64,000 nt of DNA from Clavelina lepadiformis. Lineage: Eukaryota > Chordata > Ascidiacea > Aplousobranchia > Clavelinidae. This document shows positions 10,489 to 21,551 of this stretch, in pieces (positions within the stretch are counted from its first letter, which is position 1; each line of letters starts with the position of its first letter). A program made the position numbers and the translations under genes. Location of the stretch: assembly GCF_947623445.1 (NCBI RefSeq), contig NC_135245.1, forward strand, positions 18,297,501 to 18,361,500. Reading direction: 5' to 3'. The notes beneath the pieces were generated by a model. That model made no database searches, was not told where the DNA came from, and saw only the letters and a program-made list of their open reading frames with translations.

Positions 10489-11802
10489 ATGATATATTTG
10501 ACAACAAGACTTTGTCTAATATTTTCATATTTTGGATTTTGTTTATCCAATGAAATTTGTTTCTCATTGCCTGATGCCCATCAAGGACAAAATCCGACTT
10601 CACTGAACCAGGGACCCCCTGGACGTCGTGGCCCACTCGGGCCTCCTGGACCGAAGGGTGATTTTGGACCTCCTGGACGATGTGCTTGTGATCCGAGTGA
10701 GATTGATCAACTCCGAGAAGAGATGCGTTCCATCACAGGTATTGCTAAACCTGTTTTGTTGTTTTGTCTTCGTAAGTAAGTTGTTTTGTTTTTGTCTATT
10801 CATACAGTATATGGAGAAGGTGTGAATTTGATCGTGTAAGTGAAATTTTTATAGTTATGATGTTCTTAATGTTCGATTTCAATAACATGCTTTATTTTAC
10901 AGAAGCATTAAATTTGGTGAAATCCATCGACAGAGGTATTTGTGAATTTAACTATATTTTAGTCAATTATCAGTTTATGAATACCTGGAAATAATTTGTT
11001 TTAAACGAGGAGATACTGAATAACGGTTTAAGGTTAATAAGGTTAATAAGGTTTTGATGGTTTACTTGTTACTATAGAAAAACTATGTTCGGTTGGGGTT
11101 AAAGATGGGAGAGTGGCGGATGAAGACATAACAGCATCTGATTTTGCTCATACTGGAACGGAGTCCTACAGAGGAAGGCTGGATAACAAACTTGGTTCTG
11201 GCACAGGGGCTTGGTCATCAGGTTATGACCGTAAGTAAAGTGAAAAAAGTCATAAAGTGAAATTGATAGTTTGCTGTTAATAAATCATTAAAACCTGAAG
11301 TCAGGATTTTTTCTGTTTGTTTTAAAAAAGAACAAAACCAGAACTTATGAAACAAAAAACAAAACCAGAAAAATTTTTAAAATTAATGACTTTCGTGTGT
11401 GACTATATTTTTTACAAGGGAGACCTGGTGTTCAGTGGATTCAAGTTGATTTGAAACATATTACTTTCGTTACCGGAATTATTACACAAGGAAGGCCAAG
11501 CAACGCACAATGGATCACCGGTTTCAAGATAGCTTATGGGAACGACACGAGTCATATGCAAGTTATTCAAAGAGACGACCAAGATATTGTGAGTGAAATT
11601 GTTTAAGGTTCTTTCACTGTTTCAACTGTTTTGACGGCACATGTAATGTTGTCATCTTTTACAGACCTTTCAAGGTAACAGCGACTCTGACACGAAGGTT
11701 ACAACCATGTTTCCAGCACCAATCGTTGCGAGATACGTCAGACTAATCTCGGAAAGTTATTATTCACATCCTTCAGTTCGATTGGAGTACATAACATGTT
11801 AA
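10489..11802 (+). CDS. Secreted collagen-discoidin lectin-like protein 3
   Basis: The exons are 10489-10738, 10903-10935, 11078-11230, 11419-11588 and 11665-11802, giving 247 residues. The signal peptide and stalk are nearly those of gene 2, with CAC and SEIDQLREEMRSI following. The linker exon is shorter (33 against 48 bp) and lacks the SRSHTH motif. The F5/8C head runs from CSVGVKDGR to LEYITC with WIQVDL, TGIITQGR, FQGN and ARYVRL, but it is much more diverged from the other two heads than its exon 1 is. Its exon phases match those of genes 1 and 2. It is probably secreted and oligomeric through the collagen stalk; the ligand is unknown. Confidence 0.85.
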
Positions 11803-13887
11803 AACTAATAATAGCCCGGTGGACTAAGTCAAGGTTTATTCAATCAACCGAATTAAAGCTAACCCTCACTGCATTCAGATATTTGCAATTTTTATCGTAA
11901 AATGTTTCTTGATCGCATTTATGTATTTCACGAACACGTTTCCTTTCACGTTCATTTTATTTTATTTCATTTCACGTAGAACATCTATCACGACCTCCGT
12001 AGAAACATGACCAAACTTTTAAAAACACAAACTCTTGCATTGATGAAATGCTTGGCAGGGTGATTACCTAGAGCAGCAACTTGTTCAATTGAATCAGTTG
12101 GACCATATTATGAAATCTCATTAAACCTTTTGCGGTTTTTACGGAAAATTTGTAATTGTTAGTTTACATTATTGGCTAAATTCTTTGCGAAATAGCAGAA
12201 CTTTCAATTTTTTGAGGAGTACTATGAATGAAGGTATGGCGACTGTATGGTGAACGTGAAATAATTTAGATTATTGGCATTGATGCAAAATGTTTGTGTA
12301 TTCGCTAGCCAGATAAAATGGCATATTAGTAACAAAAGTATATTGTTTTGGGGTTGGTCATATCATTTAAACATTCAATTCCTAAACTGACAAACTTGAC
12401 TCAGTATTCTAGTGTTTTTAAGTGGCGTCATATATGTAGAGTGTTGCTAAGTTAGGCGGCACTTGCGATAAAGAATATAGGTGACGTAGGATATGTTAGT
12501 TTTTTATAGTCGTTAAAAGGAAATAACTTTGTACACGTATAATGTGATAATAATTGTGGCCTTTTTTGATTGGCTTGAACATAAGGATATAAAAACTGAG
12601 TGTTGATTCAAATCGCTTTCTGTCTATCTCTCTACGTTTTGATTTGTTATGGAATTCTATCATTTTCTATTTGAAGAAGTGGTAATCTGAAAGGTTTCTG
12701 GTGTAATTACGACAACTTTTGGAAAATAAGAATTTGGACTTTATGAACATTGTGCTTAAAGATGATGACTTAACTTAAAGAAATGATCATTGATAGCATA
12801 AACAACGGAGTCAAAAGTAAAACAGACGAGGAGTTCTAAACGAACGACTAAAGCCATGAGCTTTAGGCCAACCTAAAACAATTAACCCCGCTATGCCTAT
12901 AAAGGTATATCATTATTGCCACTCACAAACCGATATAACTAGCAAGAAACCCAAATTATTGTTAAACTGTAAATGAGGTTATCGTAGTAAACACAAAGCA
13001 TTTACAGCAAACATAACTTGTATAAAGTGCATTTGTACAGTGTGTATGTGAAGGCTTGCATGTATAATAATTAATCAGGGCCTGAAATGCAATGCACATC
13101 TATGTTCGCATTTGTGTTACCGGACTGATGGCGAAATATAGCGGATATTTAAAAAAACATACAAAATCCACTAAGTGTACACGTATTGCGTAATCAGTAA
13201 AACCTTGAAACAAGTGAAATTCACATTGAGTCTCTCAAATAAATACGACTACATCGCCTTTTGCAAGAATATAGTGGAAATTCCCAACCTAAAAATTTAT
13301 AGATTTCTGGTAACATTTAGGTCTAACTTATTCGGATTAAACTAATCGGTAAAAAAGTACGTTAAATAACTCGAGACAAAAATAACCTAAAAGATTAATT
13401 CCGAAGTAAACTTCTGATATTAATCCACCTATACACCTACATTGGTCATCAGAATGTAGCATCATAAAACGAATATCAAACAAATTTGCCTCAGGAAAGC
13501 ACGCGCTAGGGTCTAAGACAAGTCACTTTAAACCCATCCATTAATATATAATACGTCCGGCACAGTTTAAAATTACTGTAACAGATTTGTGGTTGATGCT
13601 AGTTGGCGCTTTGCAAACTAATCTTTACTTGCTTTGGTGCCATAGTTGAGTAACTGGCCTCTGTCTGTTTACTTGAATTGCAAAACCAAGTAAACAGCAA
13701 ACGCAGCGTCGACAACGTTGAGAATGCGTTCGTGTTCAAACGGCCAACAGTGTAGTGTAGTGTAGAAAAATAAACTAAGGGTTCCGCGACTTGTATCAGG
13801 TTTTAATGGGTTGGAAGACGACTGTTTGCTCTATTAATTGTTAATATTTAACAAACATTTGCTATGTTATAATGTTACTGCAGTTAT
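11803..13887. other. Intergenic, no gene seen
   Basis: AT-rich sequence between the discoidin array and the decarboxylase gene. I found no coding exon with flanking splice signals and no element ends. Confidence 0.55.
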
Positions 13888-13901
13888 TGTAGTTTTTGCA
13901 G
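13888..13901 (+). promoter_or_regulatory. 3' splice acceptor upstream of the ODC-like start
   Basis: The sequence ttgtagtttttgcag ends at 13901, 20 bp before the first ATG (13922) and 44 bp before the better-placed ATG (13946). It may be a trans-splice acceptor or the end of a 5' UTR intron. Confidence 0.5.
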
Positions 13902-13945
13902 CCCAGTAGAAGTAAACTTTTATGAAAAGAATTCTATATTTCAAA

Positions 13946-16900
13946 ATGAGTTCCGAAAAAACAGATAGTTTTAAAATTATTAATGCACCCATTTTCATAC
14001 CGAACAATCAAGACATAAGTTTAGTTGAAAATTCAACAACGGAAAAAGAGGTGGTTCGTGATTTTTTGCAAAATCAGTCGAATGTGAGTAGAAAACAGCA
14101 AGTCAATACGTATTTTAATTGTTTTATTGACATGCTGGTATCCTACTTTTTAATCTAATTCTAGATTAAGAATTAGGAATTCAAACAGAATTAAACACTT
14201 AACAGTTTTTCCAGGTAAATTTACCAAAAATGCATCTGTTACGTTATAGCTATGCATATTTTTTTACAAAAGAGCTACATAATTCAGAACAACTATATGA
14301 AGTAGTTAAATAAGCTATCATTTTGACGCCATTTTTACGTTAAAACAGCCTGTTGTTAAACCTGCATAACTTACACGGAAACAAGTCGATAAAATTTCCA
14401 CCGAACTTTAACAAGAAGATGATTTTGGAATTTAAGATTAGGACGTACACATACGTTTTGCAAGTTTTTATGCGTTCACAAGTACTAGGCCTATGCCAGC
14501 TGTTTTCTTTAGTGGTTATAGTATTTAGAAAACAAACTATTTGTTAGGATTGGGACGACTCTTTTTTCCTCGGAGATTTGGGTGACGTGCTTAAAAAGTG
14601 GAAGAAATGGAAAGAACATTTACCACGAGTCGAACCATTTTACGCGATAAAGTGCAACTACGCACAACCTGTCGTCCGGTTTTTAGCCGCTCTTGGTGCT
14701 GGATTTGACTGTGCAAGTCGGGTATAAGAACTATAACTTGTGTCTTGTGTCATAATCTTGTGTCGTTTAATCCATTGTTTAGGCCTATTACACATTTAAT
14801 GCTTTTCTTGAAATTAACCTTTAATTTCAAAAACTAAAACCTTTGTTCACAGTGAAATATAAAATATAATAAGCGGCGCTGAGAAGTTTTCTAGATCCAA
14901 GTTTTAAACAAACTTTTATTCTTTTTCAGAACGAAATTGCATTAGCTTTAGAATGTGGGGTTGACCCTAGGAAGATAGTCTATGCTCATACTCAAAAGTT
15001 TCTCACACATCTTGAATATGCCAAGGAGAATCAAGTATCTTTAATGACGTTGGATAGCGTTTACGAACTTGAAAAGATCAAAGGAATTTATCCAGATGCT
15101 AAGTGCGGAAATTGTTTTTGAAACATTTTTTTTGCAGATCAACTTAAATACAAAAGTTGTACGACATATCTGGTGACGTAGTGCTGCAAGTGTTTTGTCA
15201 TTAAGTATCATTCTTTACGCGTGTTTAGAAATCTTGCTTCTTTGCTTGTGCGCATATGGGATTAAGCCATAAAAATAATTTCAGACTTCTCCTGAGGACT
15301 AAATGTGACGACGAAACTTCTGATTATCCGTTTGGAGATAAATTTGGAGTTGACGTAAAGCAAGCAAAGAAGTTGATTGCACAAGCAAAGCAAATGGAAC
15401 TAAACATGGTTGGAATATGGTACGTATAGAAATATCAGCTGCAAAAAATGGAACATACAAGATCGGTATTTTTGCGCTTGTTTCTAAACTTATCGCTCGC
15501 TTTATTTGATTATTGCAATGTTTGTAAATCACTATCTATTAAAATTTAATTTAGTTTCCATGTTGGCTCCGGATGTAAAAACGCTAAGACTTACCAGAAA
15601 GCAATTGATGACGCCAAAATATTGTTTAACTTTGCAAAAACCGTTGGATTTAAGTTTAATGTGTTGGATATTGGCGGCGGTTTTCCAGGTTCTGAAGATG
15701 TACCAGTCGCATTTTCCGAGGTTAGACAAAGTAATACTTTTTAGAAAACTTGAAATTTTCTGATATTTTGAATTACAAAATCAAGATTGGAGTTTAAGCC
15801 AAATTACAATGTTTATATTCTTTGGATGCAGCAACGTTGTTTGCTGTATTTGACAGGTTTACGAAGTTAAAATTTTAAAGGTCTACTGTACAGTACCAGT
15901 TACTGTAGAACGCATTTCAATATATTTCAATCCCTTATACGGTTTTACAAAAAATGTTTATATTGTATGTTACCTATACTGTAAGTCGTCAAAAGTCATC
16001 CACCATGCTTTGAATGAACATTTTCCTGACGATAATGAAGTGAGAATTATTGCTGAACCTGGAAGATATTTTGTTGATTCTGCTTTTAGCCTCGTGACCA
16101 ATGTTGTCGGAAAAAAGAAACTGGAAGGTATTATAAAATTTAAACGCTAGATGATCGAAGTATCTTATACTGCATGGCACAAAGATGAAATTTCAACCTG
16201 AAAAATATATTCATGAAACACGATAATATTGTGCGCCATGAGGTTGTTTGCTATGTTTTTTTATTTAAGTCAGCTTTAAGAACTTATTTTACTTTAATTT
16301 TTTTGTTTTCATGCATACACCACTGAAAGAGAATGCATTGTGAATGTGCGAAACCTGTCAGTTTTATGAATATAGCATTGGCAGGTTATGTTTGCACTTG
16401 TTGTGATAATTGCAATACTTTGGTACAGTAAATGTATTTATAACTCCTCTAAATTTATCAATGTTTCATTTTTGAAGATAAATTTGCTTATTTTATTGGC
16501 GATGGAGTGTATAGTGCTTTTAACTCGCTTTTATGGGAGCAAAAATCATGTTGTCCGAAACCTCTTGAGGTAAAAGATTTTATAGTTCATAGAAAATTTT
16601 ATAAAGTATTTTTTAAGTAAAATAATATACAAAGATATAAACAAATGCAAAATTTACTTCTATTAAATTTGTGATACATGTTTTCCTTTTCGAGGATGTT
16701 GTTGACGACGAAAATAAACCACTATCAAGCACAGTTTACGGAATAAGTTGCGATGGAGCAGACATTATCAACGAAAGCGTCATGATCAGAGAACTTAAAG
16801 TTGGGGAATGGTTAATATGGGAAAGTAGGCTTTGTTTTATGCTGTTTATAATTAAATAACACACATCACTTAAAATGTTACACACAAGAAATATTGTGTC

Positions 16901-17499
16901 AATATATACTGGTCATACGTTGCCCAACAAACATTTGGTCCCGAATATATGGGATTTGTGTTTGAAACATGGCAAAGTTCTGGAGTAAGATAAACGATGC
17001 CTAATTCAGTTTGTTTTTCTCTTGATCAAGTTGGCAACACCATCATAAAATTATCAAATAAAATAAAGAATCTTCCATTAAAACACGTGTGAACTAAACA
17101 GAAATTTGTCCCATATTAAAATTTTAACCGTGAGAAATCATGGCCTTGTTCTAATTGTTTAATGATTTACTCAATCCAAGAATAAAAACTGTACCATGAC
17201 ACTTTGTCAAGTAACATGTTTTCCAGATATGGGCGCTTACACTGTTCTCGTCTCTTATGGGTTCAATGGATTTGTAACTTACAAAGCAAAATACTTCATT
17301 CGGATTTCTGACTGGTAAGCTAAGTTTTGAAATGTCACAAACTTGCCCTCAGGTAAAGGCAAGTCGTGTTTGTTTCACAATATTTGATATTGTTTGTTTA
17401 CGTCTGCTTTGTATATTTTTATTCAGGGAAAAGTTCTGCAATCTTTCGAAAATCAAACAAGATATTACAAAGAATGTTTATGAGACAATTTGTTTATGA
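13946..17499 (+). CDS. Ornithine decarboxylase-like enzyme, diverged
   Basis: The ten exons are 13946-14083, 14548-14721, 14930-15102, 15285-15419, 15555-15720, 15986-16127, 16478-16569, 16695-16824, 17227-17314 and 17427-17499, giving 436 residues, close to normal ODC length. ODC makes putrescine from ornithine with PLP, as a cytosolic dimer. Visible sites are the PLP lysine in PFYAIKCN (about Lys81), [36 protein letters not shown], the catalytic Cys in SCDG (about 359) and NMGAYT. Two conserved sites differ. The YANPCKQ motif reads YAHTQKF, and the substrate-side Tyr-Asp-His of mouse ODC reads Trp-Glu-Gln. Donors gtgcgg (15103) and gttaga (15721) are weak but keep phase. ATG 13946 has the better context; 13922 would add eight residues. 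It could be an ODC with shifted specificity or an antizyme-inhibitor-like paralog, although it keeps the catalytic Lys and Cys. Confidence 0.82.
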
Positions 17500-18151
17500 A
17501 TTGTTTCATAACACCACGGTACTGACTGCAACTCGGAAAGAACACTGATTACTTTTCCTTAGGTTGTAATAATTTCCTTCTGTTGTAATTAAAAAATTTA
17601 AATAGAACTACAAAATTATATAGTTAATGGAATTTTGTCGTCGTGTTTCAATAAAATACAATGCTTTAAGTTTTATTCTGTTAATGCAATGCTCTGTATT
17701 TATGACTTGATAATGTGAAATACGTTTGTGTTTAAAGTTTTTGCTGTTTTTAAATTTAAGCAGAGAAAGCTTCTTGAAAGCGGACGTTTGTACAAATTTA
17801 TGATTTTATTTGAAAAAGCTTCTAAATAGTTCGATTTCGACTTTGCGATATTTTGGAATGGTCAATAAAACAAAAAAAGAAAATAAACCAATTTTGAACT
17901 AAAATTAAATTTAAAATTGAAAAACTAAAATTGTTATCCGGAACATTCCATTAGTTTTATTTCGCTTGCTTCTACAGTATGTAAACACCGCCATTGGGGT
18001 TGTGAATAGACTAGGTTTGTTTAATAAAACACTACTGTACTTATAGCATTGTTACACCACAGCGCAAAGCTATATCAGGTGGAGACCCTTCTCTTGCATA
18101 TAACTGTAATCAAAGACTTTTGATATACAGCGCACAGTAAGTTTCATTTAC

Positions 18152-19246
18152 CTTTAACTGGTCTTCTTTAAAGAGCAGGAAAGGTTGACTCCACACACTG
18201 ATTCCTTTTATTTGTCCTTCATAATCTTCTGTCGATTTGAAATATTGTAGAACTTTCTCTTCAGAAGGAAACTTGCCTTTAACCTGAAACAAAATAATCT
18301 TAAAATTTATTTATATACCAATATTATGATATCAATGTTTCATTAACTAAGATCATTAAATTAGTATTATTATTATTAATTTATATTAATGTTTAACATA
18401 ATTTAATTAATATATACTAATAATATAACGTTAATAACACTTTATTTAAGATAAACGATCAGTGAAAACTACATCTGTTGCAAAGATGAAGTCAAAGCAA
18501 AATGACAGGTTACACATTCATAAGCACCTCCTGTGCAAAAAATCAGAATCTATATCTACGTGTAGCCTGAAGTTTTAAACTGTGGCTACATCTGCATATA
18601 GATCTAAACCTTCATCCCGTATTGTAGTTTGTTTAACACAGTGTGGAACATTTAGCGGCTAAACATGACTTGAATAATAAATTAATTATAAGTCAATTAA
18701 AAATTAATTAATTAATTAATAAAAAATAATAATTTAATTAATAAAAAAACCTCTGAGTTTAAATAATGAATCAGAAGATTGAGAAGAAAAGATTTTCCAC
18801 TTCTCATGGGTCCAATTACGGAAACAACTATCACAGGATTTTCTTTGACATCCAGATGATGAAATATTTTATCCAACGCTTCTTTGTTTAAATCGTATCC
18901 TCCTTTCTCCTTGGGTAGTAATATTTAAAGAGCTACCTCATCATCAAAGAATCCTTTTCAAGAAATTCTTAGAACAATTTAATGAAGAGTACAATGTAAA
19001 ACATAAATCATTTTATGTATTTATTATGTAATCATTGAAGAAATTATTCATTTTTCAATAACAATAACATTATTACAACAATATTGCATTTACAGTACCG
19101 GGTTGCCATTCCGGTACTTGTTGAGGGGAACACCCGGCTGCCTTTTCTTCAATTCCCTTCTTTTGTTCAGATTCATCAGCTGCTACTTTCTTTTTCACTG
19201 TTCTCTCTATTTCAAGTATTGCTTCTGTCATATCACTGTCAGCCAT
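18152..19246 (-). pseudogene. Atlastin-like GTPase, N-terminal fragment
   Basis: The exons in transcript order are 19246-19094, 18909-18751 and 18283-18152, all phase 0. Exon 1 (51 residues) is charged and not recognised. Exon 2 has a dynamin-family P-loop, GPMRSGKSFLLN, preceded by KENPVIVVSV as in atlastins. Exon 3 has GQIKGISVWSQPFLL, which matches the atlastin stretch that reads TTGIQIWSEIF. Atlastins fuse endoplasmic reticulum membranes. After exon 3 the next part should carry the DTQG motif, the helical bundle and two membrane segments. None is seen before the ODC-like gene ends at 17499; reading on gives a stop by about 18110. It is therefore a truncated gene or pseudogene, though the three exons show no stop. 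A short functional product cannot be excluded. Confidence 0.6.
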
Positions 19247-19264
19247 TGTTGCAGGGAACCACAA

Positions 19265-20059
19265 TACTCAAAACGAAACTGGAAATACACAACATTTGTT
19301 ACAAATTTCAGTTCTGGAATATTTCATACAGCTCAATACATTTTTATCCTTATTTTTAACGATGCACTATATTTTGACTGTTTGGTTGATTTATTAACGC
19401 ATTTATTTTACTCACACACGCATTAAATCAAATGTATGTTAAAAGAATGGTTTCTAAGAAAACAGGAAAAAATGAACGTTTTTAGGAAACGTTTTATAAA
19501 GTCCTATATCCTTCAAACAAATCCATTCATCTTTTTTCAGTAAAACACCAAGCAATTCCTAAACTATACGATATCACAAGTTAAGTTAAACACATTCTGA
19601 CTAAAATGACTTGTAATTGTTGAGCGATGGTTAACTTCTTTTCCACGTAGAACACGCGCTTCATGTCCTAATCATTATTTCGCATTTTCTTTAATTGCTC
19701 ATTGCCTGAAAAGCACAAGCGAAATTACGTGGAAGTACAAAAGATGTTTCCGCTTTTTAGAATAAGTAAAAAACCTACCAACATGCAGCAATTCTTTTCA
19801 ACACGTCGCCATGATTCGTTTGTCTTTGTGGCGAATTTTATCTTTATCGTAGGTGATTTTAAAATATTATATAATGCTAAGGAAAACATTCCTCAAAACT
19901 ATACTGTTTCGTTTTTGTCATCGCGAAAGCAGCGTTACGTCATCGCGATTGTATCTATTCCGTTCAGCATTTTCTCCACACAGGTTTCATTGCGTAGATA
20001 GCACATTATTCTAAATCTGCTTCGATTTACAGTCATGATATCATCCTATCTTAGCCTGT
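19265..20059. other. Intergenic, no gene seen
   Basis: Open stretches of up to about 100 codons occur here, but none shows a domain, signal peptide or splice context that I can support. Confidence 0.5.
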
Positions 20060-21449
20060 GCAGTTTTCAGATCGAAGCTTATTTGTAGCTGCATCGATGC
20101 AATTGTTCTTCAAACTTTATCGGCTTCGCGTCTTATCTATTTCTTATCTGCTGTTAAACGAAGGCGGGTGATCACGTTTTTGATTTCTTTGCAGCCTTAA
20201 ACGTTTGAAATGTCTGCGCTTCACAATCATTTGCAACTTAGCAACTTACAAGACAAAAATAGTGATTTTAGGTGAGCATAATAATGAGGTCAGACAAAGG
20301 AAGCAAAAGTTGGTGCTGCGTTTCAAGTGATAAGTTTTATTTCATTCAGTCATTTTATTTCACGTCAGCATTTAGTAGCGTTTCATTGGCGCATTGGTAT
20401 TATTGATAAATTTAAAGCATTCTTTCACGAAAAGTTTCAGTTTATTTCATCTCGGTCAGTAGAGGCTTCAAGGTGAATTGAGCGAGGAAGGGACTCCCTG
20501 TTTGTATGCGCGATGTTAACAATATTAGATATGAGTATTCTTCTTATTATCGTTAACTTATAGTTGCAGTTATTCAGAACAGGAGTCATTCACTGATTCA
20601 TGCTTATTAACTGTATAGGCTGCTACTGCTAATTTAAGATTGCTTTCCTAACATCATTTCAAAACTAAGAAAAGATTGTGTTGTTTGCTGGTGAACCTCT
20701 AAATCTGTATTGCTCTATAGCAACAAACATATGAAGGGTATATGAGATTCTGGGACATGGAGTAAAACTTAGGTGGCTATAGACTGATAATAAATTCACC
20801 TAAAAGTCTCAAACAGTAACTTTGTGAAGGAAAATTTTTTTTACAAATTTTAATCCGTTTTAAACCAAGTAAAATCAAACTTTTCCGGTGGTGTCCCCGG
20901 ACTAGGAGTAGGACACGGTCTGCGTGTAGGAATCGTAGATTGCATTTACGCTGAATTGTTGCTTAAACTTACTCGGCTCACTGTAAACGATTTTATCCTT
21001 TTATTGCCAGCTTGTACATGAAATGCATCTACTGTATAAAAGCAAGACCAATCTTAACATAGAAAACAGCTTAAAGAAAGTGTGTGATAAATATTAAGAT
21101 TCTGCAAAATGTCACATTATTTCTGTAAATTCGGTCAGAATTGAACATTTTATAGCCTATGTTTGGCAAGGCTTGATCGGTCGTATTATTTCGTAATATT
21201 GGAACCACGAATTAATGCAGCTTTTGCGAGAAATAAAGCTTGTCAACTTGCCCAATCTGTCTGTCTGTAAACTTAGTTTTCAGGCAGAAAATATTCTTTT
21301 AATTCAACAAGATAATTAAAACTGTTAGTCTAAAATATATTTTATGTAATATATGCAATAAATTGTCGTCTGATATATCATTTCATTTTTATAAAATGTA
21401 TTAAAACTAAAAACAAACCGATTCAAAAGTCTTGTTCAACGACCAACAT

Positions 21450-21467
21450 TTTCTTTTTCTTTTACAG
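21450..21467 (+). promoter_or_regulatory. Acceptor upstream of the left RTF1 copy, conserved in the right copy
   Basis: A pyrimidine-rich tract ending ttttcttttacag (AG at 21466-21467) is followed by cgagta. The right copy has cttcatttacag followed by cgaata (AG complement at 27012-27013). It lies about 85 bp before the ATG in both copies, which suggests a conserved trans-splice or 5' UTR splice site. Confidence 0.55.
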
Positions 21468-21551
21468 CGAGTAGTAAGTTTTTATTACAAAACTGTTTTA
21501 GCGTTGAAACTGTTTTAACTGTTCAAAGCATTGAATTTATCGGTCGACGAA

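Noticed and set aside
14630-14640. tRNA B-box-like gagtcgaacc
   Set aside because: It falls within a coding exon of the ODC-like gene, and no cloverleaf can be drawn around it. No tRNA or rRNA gene was found in the window.
19702-20001. Plus-strand open frame of 99 codons
   Set aside because: No domain, no signal peptide, no splice context and no match within the inverted duplication.
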